NCBI GenBank assembly: GCA_900546395.1
Contig: URDD01000002.1
Span: 1 to 64,000, forward strand
DNA length: 64,000 bases
Direction of reading: 5' to 3'
From: an uncultured Bacteroidales bacterium
Lineage (GTDB): Bacteria; Bacteroidota; Bacteroidia; Bacteroidales; UBA932
In this document: piece by piece, positions 53,332 to 63,211 of the stretch
Numbering within the stretch: the stretch's first letter is position 1
Layout: every line of letters begins with the position of its first letter
Program-made: the position numbers and the translations under genes
Notes under the pieces: generated by a model
The model's input: only the letters and a program-made list of their open reading frames with translations
Told to the model about the DNA's origin: nothing
Database searches by the model: none

Positions 53332-54534
53332 TTATCTGCGCACTGAATTATTTAATCTCTCCATTATTTCAAGACACATACGGCTGTTATGGTACGGACA
53401 TTTCCAGAAACCAGCCTTGTCGTCAGTTGTATTTATTGTGCCGTCGGCCTTGAGACTCCAGAACCATTCACCTTTTGACTTATCCCGTATGTGTTCCTTG
53501 ATGAATTTCCAGCAGTCTGCAACTTTAAGGAACGCATTTTCATCGTCTGTAATCTGCCAGACGTTGAAGTATCCAACTACGGATTCTGCTTGTACCCACC
53601 AGTGTCTGTCTGCATCTATTGAACAGTTCTTTCTGTCGAATTCGTACATCATTCCTCCTCCCGGTATGAGGCCTTCGCTGGCGGCATCCGCGATTTTGAG
53701 AATCTTTGGAGTAATTAAGTTGACAATCTGCCTGTCTCCAAGAACTTCTGCGGCTTCATATATCAGCCAGGATGCTTCTATATCGTGCCCGAATGAAATG
53801 ATATCCTGACTGCTGTTCCAGTTTTCATCAAAAAATAACTTCAGGTGATAGGTTTCAGGATCAAGTATTTTATTGATATACAATTCTATCAGATTTCTGA
53901 GCTGTTTTTCAAGTTCCTGATTTTTCCATACTCTGTACAGCGCAGTATATGGCTCAAGGATATGGAGGTGAGTGTTCATTGTCTTGCAGTCATTTGCATC
54001 TTTTTCACTCAGTCTCATGTCCTCGATAGCGCCCCATTCTCTTGTGAATGCTTCGAAGTATCCGTTTCTTGTTTTGTCGAAACTGTGCTTCTCGATGTCA
54101 TTGAACAGCCTGATTGCAAATTCCAAAGCTTCAGAGTCTCCTGTGGCGCGGCAGTATTCGCTTAGTCCGTAAATGGCAAATCCAAGTGCATAAATTTGTT
54201 TTTTTGTCTCCAGCGGAGCACCCTCAGGGGTAAGACTCCAATATACGCCGCCGAACTCCTTGTCATAGAATTTGTCTATGATTTCACGTTTGGCCGTGGT
54301 CGCCATATTGAGGTATTCCTGTTTTCCCGTCAGTCTGTAAGCGGCAGAAAAACTCCAAAGTATTCTGGCATTGAGTATGGCTCCTTTCGGTGCGGATTTG
54401 TCTTTTTCACCCGTTCCTGAAATTCTGCCTATGAAACCGCCGTTGCCTTCGTCGGCCATTTCCTTTATCCAGAACGGCAATATGTTTTCCGTCAGTTCAG
54501 TACTGACTTCTGTAGCAAGAATATTAGTCTTCAT
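53332..54534 (-). CDS. AGE-family 2-epimerase (mannobiose/cellobiose 2-epimerase-like)
   Basis: An (alpha/alpha)6-barrel enzyme of the N-acylglucosamine 2-epimerase family, 400 residues. Catalytic-site motifs typical of cellobiose 2-epimerases are present: MNTHLHILEPYTALYRVW near residues 185-202, SFGHDIEASWL near 248-258 and DADRHWWVQAESVVGYFNV near 312-330. In known Bacteroides mannan pathways, this enzyme converts beta-1,4-mannobiose to mannosyl-glucose for a GH130 phosphorylase. The adjacent GH5 mannanase and SusCD genes support that substrate over cellobiose. No GH130 gene is in the window. It has no signal peptide, so it is cytoplasmic, and it diverges from the AraC gene. Confidence 0.85.
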   Translation of the reverse strand: MKTNILATEVSTELTENILPFWIKEMADEGNGGFIGRISGTGEKDKSAPKGAILNARILWSFSAAYRLTGKQEYLNMATTAKREIIDKFYDKEFGGVYWSLTPEGAPLETKKQIYALGFAIYGLSEYCRATGDSEALEFAIRLFNDIEKHSFDKTRNGYFEAFTREWGAIEDMRLSEKDANDCKTMNTHLHILEPYTALYRVWKNQELEKQLRNLIELYINKILDPETYHLKLFFDENWNSSQDIISFGHDIEASWLIYEAAEVLGDRQIVNLITPKILKIADAASEGLIPGGGMMYEFDRKNCSIDADRHWWVQAESVVGYFNVWQITDDENAFLKVADCWKFIKEHIRDKSKGEWFWSLKADGTINTTDDKAGFWKCPYHNSRMCLEIMERLNNSVRR

Positions 54535-54654
54535 ATTTATCTTGTTTTGTCCGACAAATATAATATTAGAATCATTAGTAGCGGATACTTGGACAAAAAG
54601 TGCAAAAAATAAGTTAAAAAAGTATTATAATATTATTTCTTTGATAAAAATTAC

Positions 54655-54662
54655 TAATTTTG
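54655..54662 (+). promoter_or_regulatory. -7 box for the PUL AraC gene
   Basis: TAATTTTG matches TAnnTTTG. It overlaps an in-frame TTG at 54660 and so favours the ATG at 54684 as the start. A minus-strand TATATTTG at 54562-54555 could serve the epimerase gene. Confidence 0.5.
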
Positions 54663-54683
54663 GACAGAACAAAACATGATGCT

Positions 54684-55559
54684 ATGAGTGACGTATTGTC
54701 TGAAATAACGCCCTTGTCTGAAAAGGATTGCTTCCATATTGTTGACAGACATAAATCAAAGTTTACTTATCCGCTTCACCAGCATAAGGAATATGAATTG
54801 AATTTTGTGGAGCACGGCTCTGGTGTAAAGCGCATTGTCGGAGACAGCGTTGAGACGATAGGTGACTATGATCTGGTCCTTATCTGCTGTGAGGATCTTG
54901 AACATGTATGGGAAAATGGCGACTGTAAGTCTCAGGATATCAGGGAAGTGACTATACAGTTTTCGCCGGACTTGCTGACGGAAAGCCTCGTGTCGAAAAA
55001 CCAGTTCGCTTCTATTGCCAGAATGTTTCGTGAAGCTGAGCACGGCTTGGCTTTCGGTATCGGGACTGTAATGAAAGTATATAGCATACTGGATACTTTA
55101 GCCTCAGAGAAGCAGCACTTCATGCAGTTCCTTAAGGTTCTTTGGGTTTTATACGAGCTATCGGTAAGTGAGTCAAGAGTTTTGGCTAGCAGTTCCTTCG
55201 CCCATACTGAGAGAAACCCCGAGAGTCGCAGGGTCAGGAAAGTCAAACAGTATATAAATGACCATTATACTGATCCTCTGAGACTTGAAACATTGGCTGA
55301 CATTGTCGGGATGGCTCCGAGCGCGTTCAGCCGTTTCTTCAAGTTGCGGACAGGCAAGTCATTGTCTGATTATGTATTGGATATCCGTTTGGGATATGCG
55401 GCACGTATGCTTGTGGATTCTACGAAGAATATATCGGAAATATGTTTTGAATGTGGGTTCAATAATCTCTCTAATTTCAACCGTATATTCAAGGCCAGGC
55501 GTGGTACGACTCCGCGAGAGTTCCGTGCCATGTTTAAAAAGAGCAAAGTAATAGTGTGA
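54684..55559 (+). CDS. AraC-family regulator of the mannan locus
   Basis: A 291-residue transcription factor. A cupin sensing domain with YPLHQHKEYELNFVEHGSG near residues 29-47 is the usual sugar-binding half. The C-terminal AraC domain at about 185-285 has LETLADIVGMAPSAFSRFFK and ISEICFECGFNNLSNFNRIFK. Its position between the epimerase and the GH5/SusCD operon suggests it senses a mannan breakdown product and switches on the locus. Most SusCD loci use hybrid two-component or ECF regulators, so a soluble AraC sensor implies an imported intracellular signal. Confidence 0.88.
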   Translation: MSDVLSEITPLSEKDCFHIVDRHKSKFTYPLHQHKEYELNFVEHGSGVKRIVGDSVETIGDYDLVLICCEDLEHVWENGDCKSQDIREVTIQFSPDLLTESLVSKNQFASIARMFREAEHGLAFGIGTVMKVYSILDTLASEKQHFMQFLKVLWVLYELSVSESRVLASSSFAHTERNPESRRVRKVKQYINDHYTDPLRLETLADIVGMAPSAFSRFFKLRTGKSLSDYVLDIRLGYAARMLVDSTKNISEICFECGFNNLSNFNRIFKARRGTTPREFRAMFKKSKVIV

Positions 55560-55607
55560 GGAAAAACAGGAGTTTATGTATTAGTATCAGTATTGGATAT
55601 ATTTGTA

Positions 55608-55639
55608 TTTGTTTGTCATGCAAGGACTCGATACCTTTG
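55608..55639 (+). promoter_or_regulatory. Promoter of the GH5-SusCD operon
   Basis: TTTG at 55608-55611, a 20-base spacer and TACCTTTG at 55632-55639. The start near 55646 lies 22 bases before the ATG at 55668 and excludes the in-frame ATG at 55593. Confidence 0.72.
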
Positions 55640-55667
55640 CATCGTACAATCATATATTAATAGCACA

Positions 55668-58169
55668 ATGAAACGTATCCTGTTTTCTTTTTTTATGCCG
55701 TTGGTCTTCATGTCAGCCCTCTCCTGCAGCAGAGAGTGTTTCGTACGTGTTGAAGACGGCCTGTTTGTTTCAGAAAATGCACCTCTTTATTTTATAGGTA
55801 CAAATTTCTGGTATGGACCTCTCCTGGCATCAGATTCCGCTGCCGGCAATATGGACAGGCTTTGCAAAGAACTTGACTCATTGAAGCAGTTGGGACTGAC
55901 AAACCTCAGGGTACTTGTAGGAGGTGATGGAATTTCTGATGAAATGACTAAAATAAAACCTGCGCTCCAGACATCGCCTGGCAAATATGATGAGTCTGTT
56001 TTTAAAGGGCTTGACAGATTTCTGGCAGAAATAGGCAAAAGAGACATGAAGGCGGTCCTGTATCTGAACAATACTTGGGAATGGTCAGGAGGATTCGGCC
56101 AGTACCTCGAATGGGCCGGAGCCGGAGATGTAGTCATGCCGGATCAGGGATGGGATAAATTCAGAGCCTATACTTCAGGCTTTGTTACAAATGAAAAGGC
56201 TAAGAAAATGGCTGCTGACCATATCAGGGCTGTAGTAACACGGGTGAATACAGTAACAGGGAAACCTTATGCGGAAGATTCTGCAATTTTTGCATGGCAG
56301 ATAGCAAATGAACCACGCTGTTTTTCCGCGTCTGAAGATGTGCGTGATGCATTTGTTGAATGGATATGGGAAACGGCTGCTCTTATCAAGTCATTGGACT
56401 CCAATCATATGGTATCTACGGGAAATGAAGGGACAGCCGGCTGTGAAGAGAGTATGGAACTCTATGAGAGATTGCATACCTGCCCGGATATAGATTATAT
56501 GACCATCCATATATGGCCATATAACTGGAGTTGGGTGAGAAAAGACAGCCTGGCAGAAGATCTTGACAAAGCCATAGAGAAAACCGGCAGATATATTGAT
56601 GCTCATCTGGAGGTTGCAGAGAAATACGGAAAGCCTGTAGTTCTGGAGGAGTTCGGTTTTCCTCGTGACGGCTTCCTTTTTACAAAAGAGAGTCCGGTTA
56701 CGGCCAGGGATAAGTATTATAGCTATGTTTTTGACAGATTGGTTGAATCCAAGTCTGAGGGAGGTCTTCTTGCAGGAGTGAATTTCTGGGCATGGGGAGG
56801 AATGGCATGCCAGGTTGAGGGCCGTTCTTACTGGCAGGAAGGTGATGATTATTGCGGAGATCCGGCACAGGAACAGCAAGGACTGAATTCAGTCTATATT
56901 TCTGACAATTCTACCATCAATATAATAAAGAATGCACAGAGTCTTCTGAATGCCTCTTCAGGACTGCATGTGAAGCCTGTGCTTGAAAATGACTGGATTT
57001 ATACAGATGAAAGCGGTATAAGACTCGGGGTGGCTGTACGGTCTTCTTCTCTTGAAGGCGGGGATGTGCGTCTTTGCCTCCTTAAAGATACAGGCGATAC
57101 TGTAACTGTGGAAAATGTGAGGTTTTCTGAAGGAAAATACAGCGACACTCTTTCTTTCAGGATTGATGCAGTCCCCGGATTTTATAAAGTGGAACTTTCT
57201 GCCTGTTCAAACGGGACAGTAACATCTTCCGAAACTTTCAATGTCGGTTGTTCTCCTGAAAAAATAGTTTCTTCTGCAGATAAACAGCCTGATTTCGACG
57301 ATTTCTGGAACAGATCTATGAAAATGCTTGCAGAAGTGTCTCCGGAATATCGTTTTGAGTTTCTTCCGGAGCATTCCGACAGCATCCGCAGGACTTATAG
57401 GGTAGAAATGAAATCTTTCGGAGGTGTCAAGGTTTCCGGAATTTATATCGAGCCGGTGAAGCCCGGCAAATATCCTGCTTATATTACATATATGGGATAT
57501 GGGTCTGAACCTTGGTACAATGATCCTTCGGCAAGGCCTGAGGCTGTTGAGTTTACTCTTTCTATACGTAATCAGGCTCTGAACAGGCTTCCAGGTGAGA
57601 AAGATGACTGGGTAGTCAGAGGCCTGGAAGGCGGAAAAGATACATATTATTACCGCGGTGCATTTATGGATGTGATAAGGGCAATCGACTTTGTTTGCAG
57701 CAGGGAAAAGACAGATACATCAAGAGTGTTTGCAGAAGGCGGCAGCCAGGGAGGAGCTCTTACGCTTGTGGCAGCTTCTCTGGACAAGAGAATAAGGGCT
57801 GTCGCACCGTTTGTGCCGTTCCTTTCGGATTTTCCGGACTATTTCAAAATAGCAAATTGGCCGGCTTATCCTGTCCTTCAGGAGGCCCGCAGACTTGACA
57901 TTACTGATGAAGAATTGTACAGGATTCTTTCTTATTTTGATATAAAGAACTTTACTGACAAGATTGCCTGTCCTGTGCTTATGGGATTCGGACTTCAGGA
58001 TTCAGTATGTCCGCCTCATACCAATTTTGCCGGATATAACAGGATTACCTCATCCAAACGTTATGTTACTTTTCCTTATGCCGGACATCAGGTCGAACGA
58101 GAGGCAAGGTGGTGGGCAGAAAGAGATGCATTCTTCAAAGAATTTGAAAATCAAAACAAACAATACTAA
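55668..58169 (+). CDS. Surface lipoprotein fusing GH5 beta-mannanase and CE7 acetyl esterase
   Basis: An 833-residue enzyme with lipobox SALSC (Cys20). Residues about 25-420 are a GH5 domain closest to the mannanase subfamily GH5_7: FIGTNFWYGP opening, acid/base Glu215 in QIANEPR, nucleophile Glu328 in VLEEFGFP, and WAWGGMA near residue 375. A linker beta domain spans about 430-535. Residues about 545-833 match the acetyl xylan esterase (CE7) family, with Ser693 in GGSQGG, Asp778 in LQDSVCPP and His807 in AGHQ. Spacings of 85 and 29 residues fit the CE7 triad. One protein would cut the mannan backbone and remove acetyl groups. SusC starts five bases after it. Confidence 0.87.
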   Translation: MKRILFSFFMPLVFMSALSCSRECFVRVEDGLFVSENAPLYFIGTNFWYGPLLASDSAAGNMDRLCKELDSLKQLGLTNLRVLVGGDGISDEMTKIKPALQTSPGKYDESVFKGLDRFLAEIGKRDMKAVLYLNNTWEWSGGFGQYLEWAGAGDVVMPDQGWDKFRAYTSGFVTNEKAKKMAADHIRAVVTRVNTVTGKPYAEDSAIFAWQIANEPRCFSASEDVRDAFVEWIWETAALIKSLDSNHMVSTGNEGTAGCEESMELYERLHTCPDIDYMTIHIWPYNWSWVRKDSLAEDLDKAIEKTGRYIDAHLEVAEKYGKPVVLEEFGFPRDGFLFTKESPVTARDKYYSYVFDRLVESKSEGGLLAGVNFWAWGGMACQVEGRSYWQEGDDYCGDPAQEQQGLNSVYISDNSTINIIKNAQSLLNASSGLHVKPVLENDWIYTDESGIRLGVAVRSSSLEGGDVRLCLLKDTGDTVTVENVRFSEGKYSDTLSFRIDAVPGFYKVELSACSNGTVTSSETFNVGCSPEKIVSSADKQPDFDDFWNRSMKMLAEVSPEYRFEFLPEHSDSIRRTYRVEMKSFGGVKVSGIYIEPVKPGKYPAYITYMGYGSEPWYNDPSARPEAVEFTLSIRNQALNRLPGEKDDWVVRGLEGGKDTYYYRGAFMDVIRAIDFVCSREKTDTSRVFAEGGSQGGALTLVAASLDKRIRAVAPFVPFLSDFPDYFKIANWPAYPVLQEARRLDITDEELYRILSYFDIKNFTDKIACPVLMGFGLQDSVCPPHTNFAGYNRITSSKRYVTFPYAGHQVEREARWWAERDAFFKEFENQNKQY

Positions 58170-58174
58170 CTACT

Positions 58175-61100
58175 ATGAAAAGAAAGTTATTTACTTCCTT
58201 TGTACTGCTTTTGGCAGGGCTTTCTCTTCTGGCTCAGACCAGAGAGGTAAAAGGCACAGTTCTCGATTCTGCCGGACAGCCTATAATAGGTGCAAGTGTT
58301 ATTGATAATGGCACTCAGAATGGTGCCATTACAGATCTTGACGGAAATTTTTCTATCAATGTGGAAACGGGAGCTGAACTTACAGTTTCTTCCATAGGAT
58401 ATAAAGATTTTACTATTAAAGTCACAGAACAGTCTGAATATAAAGTGACTATGGAAGATGACAGGGAACTTCTCGACGAAGTGGTCGTCGTGGGTTACGG
58501 TACAATGAAAAGAAGCGACCTGTCCGGAGCTTCAGTTTCAGTAAACGAGGAATCTCTGAAAGGTTCTGTAATATCTTCTCTTGACCAGTCTCTCCAGGGA
58601 CGTGCAGCCGGCGTTTCTGCAGTTACCACATCAGGAGCTCCCGGATCATCATCTTCAATAAGAGTCAGGGGACAGGCTACCATCAATGCCAATGCGGAAC
58701 CTCTTTATGTTATTGACGGTGTGATTGTTCAGGGCGGCGGAGCTTCAGGAGCATCTTTCGGACTTGCGGATGCTCTCGGAAATGGAAAAGTTTCAACTAT
58801 ATCCCCGCTATCTACCATAAATCCTGCAGATATTGTCAGTATGGAAATACTTAAGGATGCTTCCGCTACTGCCATTTATGGAGCTCAGGGTGCAAACGGT
58901 GTTGTAATCATTACTACCAAGAGAGGAAAAGCCGGTGAAGCAAAGATTTCCTATGACGGAATGTTTGCTGTTTCACGTCAGACAAAGAGACTGGATATGA
59001 TGAATCTGCGCGAGTTCGCAGAATTCTATAACGATCTTGCCGTTGTCGGAGAAATGTCAGAACCAAGCGAAGTATATTCGGACCCTTCCATTTTGGGAAG
59101 CGGGACCAACTGGCAGGATGCTATATTCCGCACGGCACTCCAGCATCAGCACCAACTGTCTGTTTCAGGCGGTACTGAAAAGGTGCAGTATTATGTGTCC
59201 GGGTCTTATATGAATCAGGACGGTACCATTATCGGAAGTAGCTTCAACAGGTTCAGTGTCCGTACAAATCTTGATGCACAGTTGAAAAAGTGGATAAAAC
59301 TTGGCTTGAATGCGACTTATGCAAACACAAACGATGATCTTAAACTGGCAGATTCCAATCAGGGACTCATTTATTACTCCCTTACTACACGCCCGGACAT
59401 TCCTATTTATGATATAGATGGAAATTATGCCACTGTAGTTGATGAGCACAATCTTAATCCCAATCCGATAGGGATAGCAATGGAGGACGATATACTTCTT
59501 AACAGACAGAAACTTTCAGGAAGCATTTTCGCTGACATCACTCCGGTCCGTAATCTTGTATGGAGGACAGAGGTAGGCTATGATTTCAGCTGGAGTAAGG
59601 CTGAACGTTATAAACCTATGCTTGACTTCGGTAACTGGACCAGAGATACGAATGAAAGCAGTATCCAGAACAACAAGAATATTTTCTGGCAGGTGAAGAA
59701 CTATCTGACATACTCGAATACTTGGGGAAAGCACAGTCTGACAGCGATGGCCGGACAGGAATTGTGGGAGTCAAGATATGAATATGCAAGTGTATTCAAT
59801 AACAGTCTTCCGTCAGATTCTGTCCATAATCCCGCCCTTGGAACAGGAGATCCTAAAATAGGAGCAGGTTTCGGCAGTTCTTCTATGGCATCATTCTTTA
59901 CCAGAGAGACATATAACTATGACAACCGCTATCTTCTTACATATACGTACCGTTATGACGGATCTTCGAATTTCGGTCCTGACAACCGCTGGGCCGGATT
60001 TCACTCAGTGGCGGCATCCTGGAGATTTTCGAATGAGAAGTTTTTTGAAAAAATAAAGAAAGTAATCAGCAATGGAAAGCTCAGACTGGGCTGGGGTCAG
60101 ACAGGTAATGCGAATATCGGAGGATATGCCTGGGGCTCTGCTATCAGTAAGATGCCTACAGGTTTGGGAATGGGATACCGCCCTTCTAATATTCCAAATA
60201 CTGCCATACGTTGGGAGTCCCAGGAACAGTTCAATATAGGTCTCGATTTGGGATTCTTCCAGGACAGGCTGAACCTTATATTGGATCTTTACATGAAGAG
60301 GTCTGACGATATGCTTATGTCCATGCAGCTTCCTTCATATATGGGAACTCAGGGAAACGGTTCGTCTGTACTTGCTGCTCCTAAAGGGAATTATGGAAGC
60401 ATAGAGAACAAAGGTCTGGAAATCACCCTTGATGCCCATCCTTTTACAGGCGAGTTTTCGTGGGATTCCAACATTCAGTTTTCTTTCAACAGAAACAAGC
60501 TTCTTTCTTTGTCAGGGACAGAAAACGCTTCGCTTATAGGTTATGGACAGTACAATGATGTAGTGTGTGTCTCATCAATAGGAGAATCTCTGTACAATTT
60601 CTACGGATATGAGGTGGAAGGTGTATATGAGTCTCTTGAAGATTTGCAGAATTCTCCGAAGCCTGTAAAATATCCTGCCGACGGAGTATTCAACAAGAGC
60701 AATACAGTCTGGGTAGGAGACTTGAAATTCAAGGATCAGCTGACAGTAGATACAGACGGTGACGGAACTCCTGATGCCGGTGACGGTGTGATAGATGAAA
60801 ACGACCGTGTTAATATCGGTTCGCCACTTCCGTTGTTTACTTTCGGGTGGACAAATACATTCAGGTATAAGGGGTTTGATCTGACATTGTTCCTTAACGG
60901 TTCTTATGGTAACAAAGTGTTGAATTACAATGCTATTACACTTACTCATATGAACAGTGCATGGACAAATCAGTTGAATTCGGTGTCAGACAGGGCAAAA
61001 CTGGTCCCGATTGATCCGGGTAAAGTCTATGCGGACGGTTCGAAATGGTATGATGACATCACAAACGTAAAAGTTGCAAACAGCGGTACGAAAACTCCTC

Positions 61101-61411
61101 GTGCCACAATCAATGACCCTAATGACAACGACAGAATCAGTTCACGTTATGTAGAGGATGGCTCGTATCTCCGTATCAAGAACTTGACATTGGGATATAC
61201 TTTCCCTAAAAAGTGGATGCAGAAGGCCCATATAGAGAATTTGCGTATTTACTGCAATATCCAGAACTTATATACTTTTACCAAATATACGGGATATGAC
61301 CCTGAAATCGGTGCAAGTACACAGGATGCTACAGGTCTTACTTATGGAATAGACAATGGACGTTATCCAAGTCCGACAACGTATTCATTTGGTCTGAATA
61401 TTACATTCTAA
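58175..61411 (+). CDS. SusC-like TonB-dependent glycan transporter
   Basis: A 1078-residue outer-membrane barrel that imports oligosaccharides with energy from TonB. Signal peptide (to about LLAQT), carboxypeptidase regulatory-like domain (about 25-95, VKGTVLDSAGQPIIGASV), TonB-box-like DEVVVVGYGT near residue 102, plug domain about 110-230, then barrel strands to a C-terminal LNITF. A Ca-binding-like Asp-rich loop (DTDGDGTPDAGDG) is near residue 860. It is followed 18 bases later by its SusD partner, so the pair forms the import complex for the mannan products. Confidence 0.95.
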   Translation: MKRKLFTSFVLLLAGLSLLAQTREVKGTVLDSAGQPIIGASVIDNGTQNGAITDLDGNFSINVETGAELTVSSIGYKDFTIKVTEQSEYKVTMEDDRELLDEVVVVGYGTMKRSDLSGASVSVNEESLKGSVISSLDQSLQGRAAGVSAVTTSGAPGSSSSIRVRGQATINANAEPLYVIDGVIVQGGGASGASFGLADALGNGKVSTISPLSTINPADIVSMEILKDASATAIYGAQGANGVVIITTKRGKAGEAKISYDGMFAVSRQTKRLDMMNLREFAEFYNDLAVVGEMSEPSEVYSDPSILGSGTNWQDAIFRTALQHQHQLSVSGGTEKVQYYVSGSYMNQDGTIIGSSFNRFSVRTNLDAQLKKWIKLGLNATYANTNDDLKLADSNQGLIYYSLTTRPDIPIYDIDGNYATVVDEHNLNPNPIGIAMEDDILLNRQKLSGSIFADITPVRNLVWRTEVGYDFSWSKAERYKPMLDFGNWTRDTNESSIQNNKNIFWQVKNYLTYSNTWGKHSLTAMAGQELWESRYEYASVFNNSLPSDSVHNPALGTGDPKIGAGFGSSSMASFFTRETYNYDNRYLLTYTYRYDGSSNFGPDNRWAGFHSVAASWRFSNEKFFEKIKKVISNGKLRLGWGQTGNANIGGYAWGSAISKMPTGLGMGYRPSNIPNTAIRWESQEQFNIGLDLGFFQDRLNLILDLYMKRSDDMLMSMQLPSYMGTQGNGSSVLAAPKGNYGSIENKGLEITLDAHPFTGEFSWDSNIQFSFNRNKLLSLSGTENASLIGYGQYNDVVCVSSIGESLYNFYGYEVEGVYESLEDLQNSPKPVKYPADGVFNKSNTVWVGDLKFKDQLTVDTDGDGTPDAGDGVIDENDRVNIGSPLPLFTFGWTNTFRYKGFDLTLFLNGSYGNKVLNYNAITLTHMNSAWTNQLNSVSDRAKLVPIDPGKVYADGSKWYDDITNVKVANSGTKTPRATINDPNDNDRISSRYVEDGSYLRIKNLTLGYTFPKKWMQKAHIENLRIYCNIQNLYTFTKYTGYDPEIGASTQDATGLTYGIDNGRYPSPTTYSFGLNITF

Positions 61412-61429
61412 TTTTAATTTGCGAATATT

Positions 61430-63172
61430 ATGAAAAAGATAATAAACAGAGCAGTACTTGCCGGAGCCGCTTTTGCCGGGCTTGTGTCATGCAGCGAGTT
61501 CCTTGACCGTCCAACAGAGGATACGTACAATGTGGACAATTTCTATCAGAATGACGTCCAGTGTATTCAGGGAGTCAACTATTTGTACAACTCACCATGG
61601 TTTGATTTCAACAGGGCATTCCTGTGGGTCGGGGAAGTTATGTCAGGAAACCTTTATATGAGTGAAAGCATGTATATGGACCTTTCCCTTAACGGTACTG
61701 ATTCGGACCTTAAAAATATGTCATACTCGCTATGGGCTGTGAACGGACATGCTAACACGGTGATTAAGAATATATTGAATTCAGAAGGCCCTTCACAGGC
61801 AGTTAAAAACCAGTGTATCGGGGAAGCTCTTACCTGGAAGGCTTTCGCATATTTCTTTATGGTGCGCAGCTTCGGAGAAGTTCCAATTATCCATGATAAT
61901 TCTGATCTTATAGCTTCCGGAAACTACAACAATGTATATAAAGCCACGAAGGCAAATGTATATGAGTATATAGTAATGACCCTTGAAAAGGCTATGTCAC
62001 TTCTTCCTAAATCCGGAGTCAGTGCTGACGGACGAATAGATTATTATGCTGCCGAAGCTTTGCTGGCAAAAGTGTATCTTACAAAGGCAGGTATTTCCGG
62101 TGCATTGGATGCTGAAGACTTGAAGAAGGCGGCAGCATATGCAAAAGATGTAATAGATAACTCAGGGCGGGATCTTATGGAAGAGTATTCTGATATATTC
62201 AGACTTGCAAACAACAAGAACAAGGAATGTCTTATATCCTGGCACTGGGTGGCAGGACGTGATCCATGGACACAGCAGAATGCCATTCAGCCTGACCTTG
62301 CCATGACCGGTTTTTCAGATTTTGAAGAAAACTGCTGGGGCGGATGGAGAGGTCCGTCTGTAGATCTTCAGGAAGCATTCGGTGTCAGTGCCATTGACAA
62401 TCCTGAAGTGAGAAAGTCTGAGCAGGACAAGCGTCGCATCGCAACTCTTATGATGGCCGGAGATAAATACGATTATTTCTGGACTGACAAGGGCGGCTTT
62501 GACTACCTCCGTTTCATATATGATGCAGATGATTATGGCAAGGGCGGCCCGAGCGGAACATTCCAGTCTCCTACAGGAGCTAATGTTGTGAAGCATCTGA
62601 CAGGACGTCAGGCAGACCATATTGCCGGTACCGGTACATCGGCTATGAATATGGCGACATCTCTTGCAACACATCTTCTACGTTTCTCTGATGTCCTGCT
62701 GATATATGCCGAGGCGATGACAGGTACGGCAGGGGAGACTTCGGATGCTACTGCCATTGAAGCTTTCAACAGAGTCCGCCGTCGTGCTGGTGTAAAAGAG
62801 GTATCTGCTCCTCTGACTTGGGATCAGGTTTGGAAGGAATGCCGTCTTGAACTTGCTCTTGAAGGAGACCGCTGGTATGACTTTGTGAGACTGTCATATT
62901 ATGATATGGACAGGGCCATTTCTGAAATAAAGTCGCAGAAGAGAAACCAGTGGTATGGCTTGGATGCTTTGTACAAGTCTTACTATGATTCGGGGTATAA
63001 AGTATGGAATATAACCGAAGATGTGAAATACAATACAGATACCCCGGCTCCAAATGTTACTGCTGGCAGTTTTACGCTTCCGTTCCCTACAGAGGATTTG
63101 GTTTTCAACCCTAATCTTGCAAAACCTGCTGTAGAAGTTAATGTAAGGGAGATGTACAGTTATGACTTTTAA
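61430..63172 (+). CDS. SusD-like surface glycan-binding lipoprotein
   Basis: A 580-residue lipoprotein (lipobox GLVSC, Cys21) that caps the SusC barrel and delivers glycans. The RagB/SusD opening EFLDRPTEDTYNVDNFYQND and a helical TPR-like body are present, as is the C-terminal block ECRLELALEGDRWYDFVRLSYYD near residues 468-490 (E-x-x-x-E-L-A-x-E-G-x-R-W-x-D). Operon spacing and gene order are standard. Confidence 0.95.
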   Translation: MKKIINRAVLAGAAFAGLVSCSEFLDRPTEDTYNVDNFYQNDVQCIQGVNYLYNSPWFDFNRAFLWVGEVMSGNLYMSESMYMDLSLNGTDSDLKNMSYSLWAVNGHANTVIKNILNSEGPSQAVKNQCIGEALTWKAFAYFFMVRSFGEVPIIHDNSDLIASGNYNNVYKATKANVYEYIVMTLEKAMSLLPKSGVSADGRIDYYAAEALLAKVYLTKAGISGALDAEDLKKAAAYAKDVIDNSGRDLMEEYSDIFRLANNKNKECLISWHWVAGRDPWTQQNAIQPDLAMTGFSDFEENCWGGWRGPSVDLQEAFGVSAIDNPEVRKSEQDKRRIATLMMAGDKYDYFWTDKGGFDYLRFIYDADDYGKGGPSGTFQSPTGANVVKHLTGRQADHIAGTGTSAMNMATSLATHLLRFSDVLLIYAEAMTGTAGETSDATAIEAFNRVRRRAGVKEVSAPLTWDQVWKECRLELALEGDRWYDFVRLSYYDMDRAISEIKSQKRNQWYGLDALYKSYYDSGYKVWNITEDVKYNTDTPAPNVTAGSFTLPFPTEDLVFNPNLAKPAVEVNVREMYSYDF

Positions 63173-63211
63173 TCCAGACCGCTGAATGCTAACCAGAAAA
63201 ATTTCGAAAGT

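Noticed and set aside
53222..53809. Plus-strand open frame of 195 codons after the efflux operon
   Set aside because: Most of it is antisense to the epimerase gene, and its start lies inside the efflux terminator.
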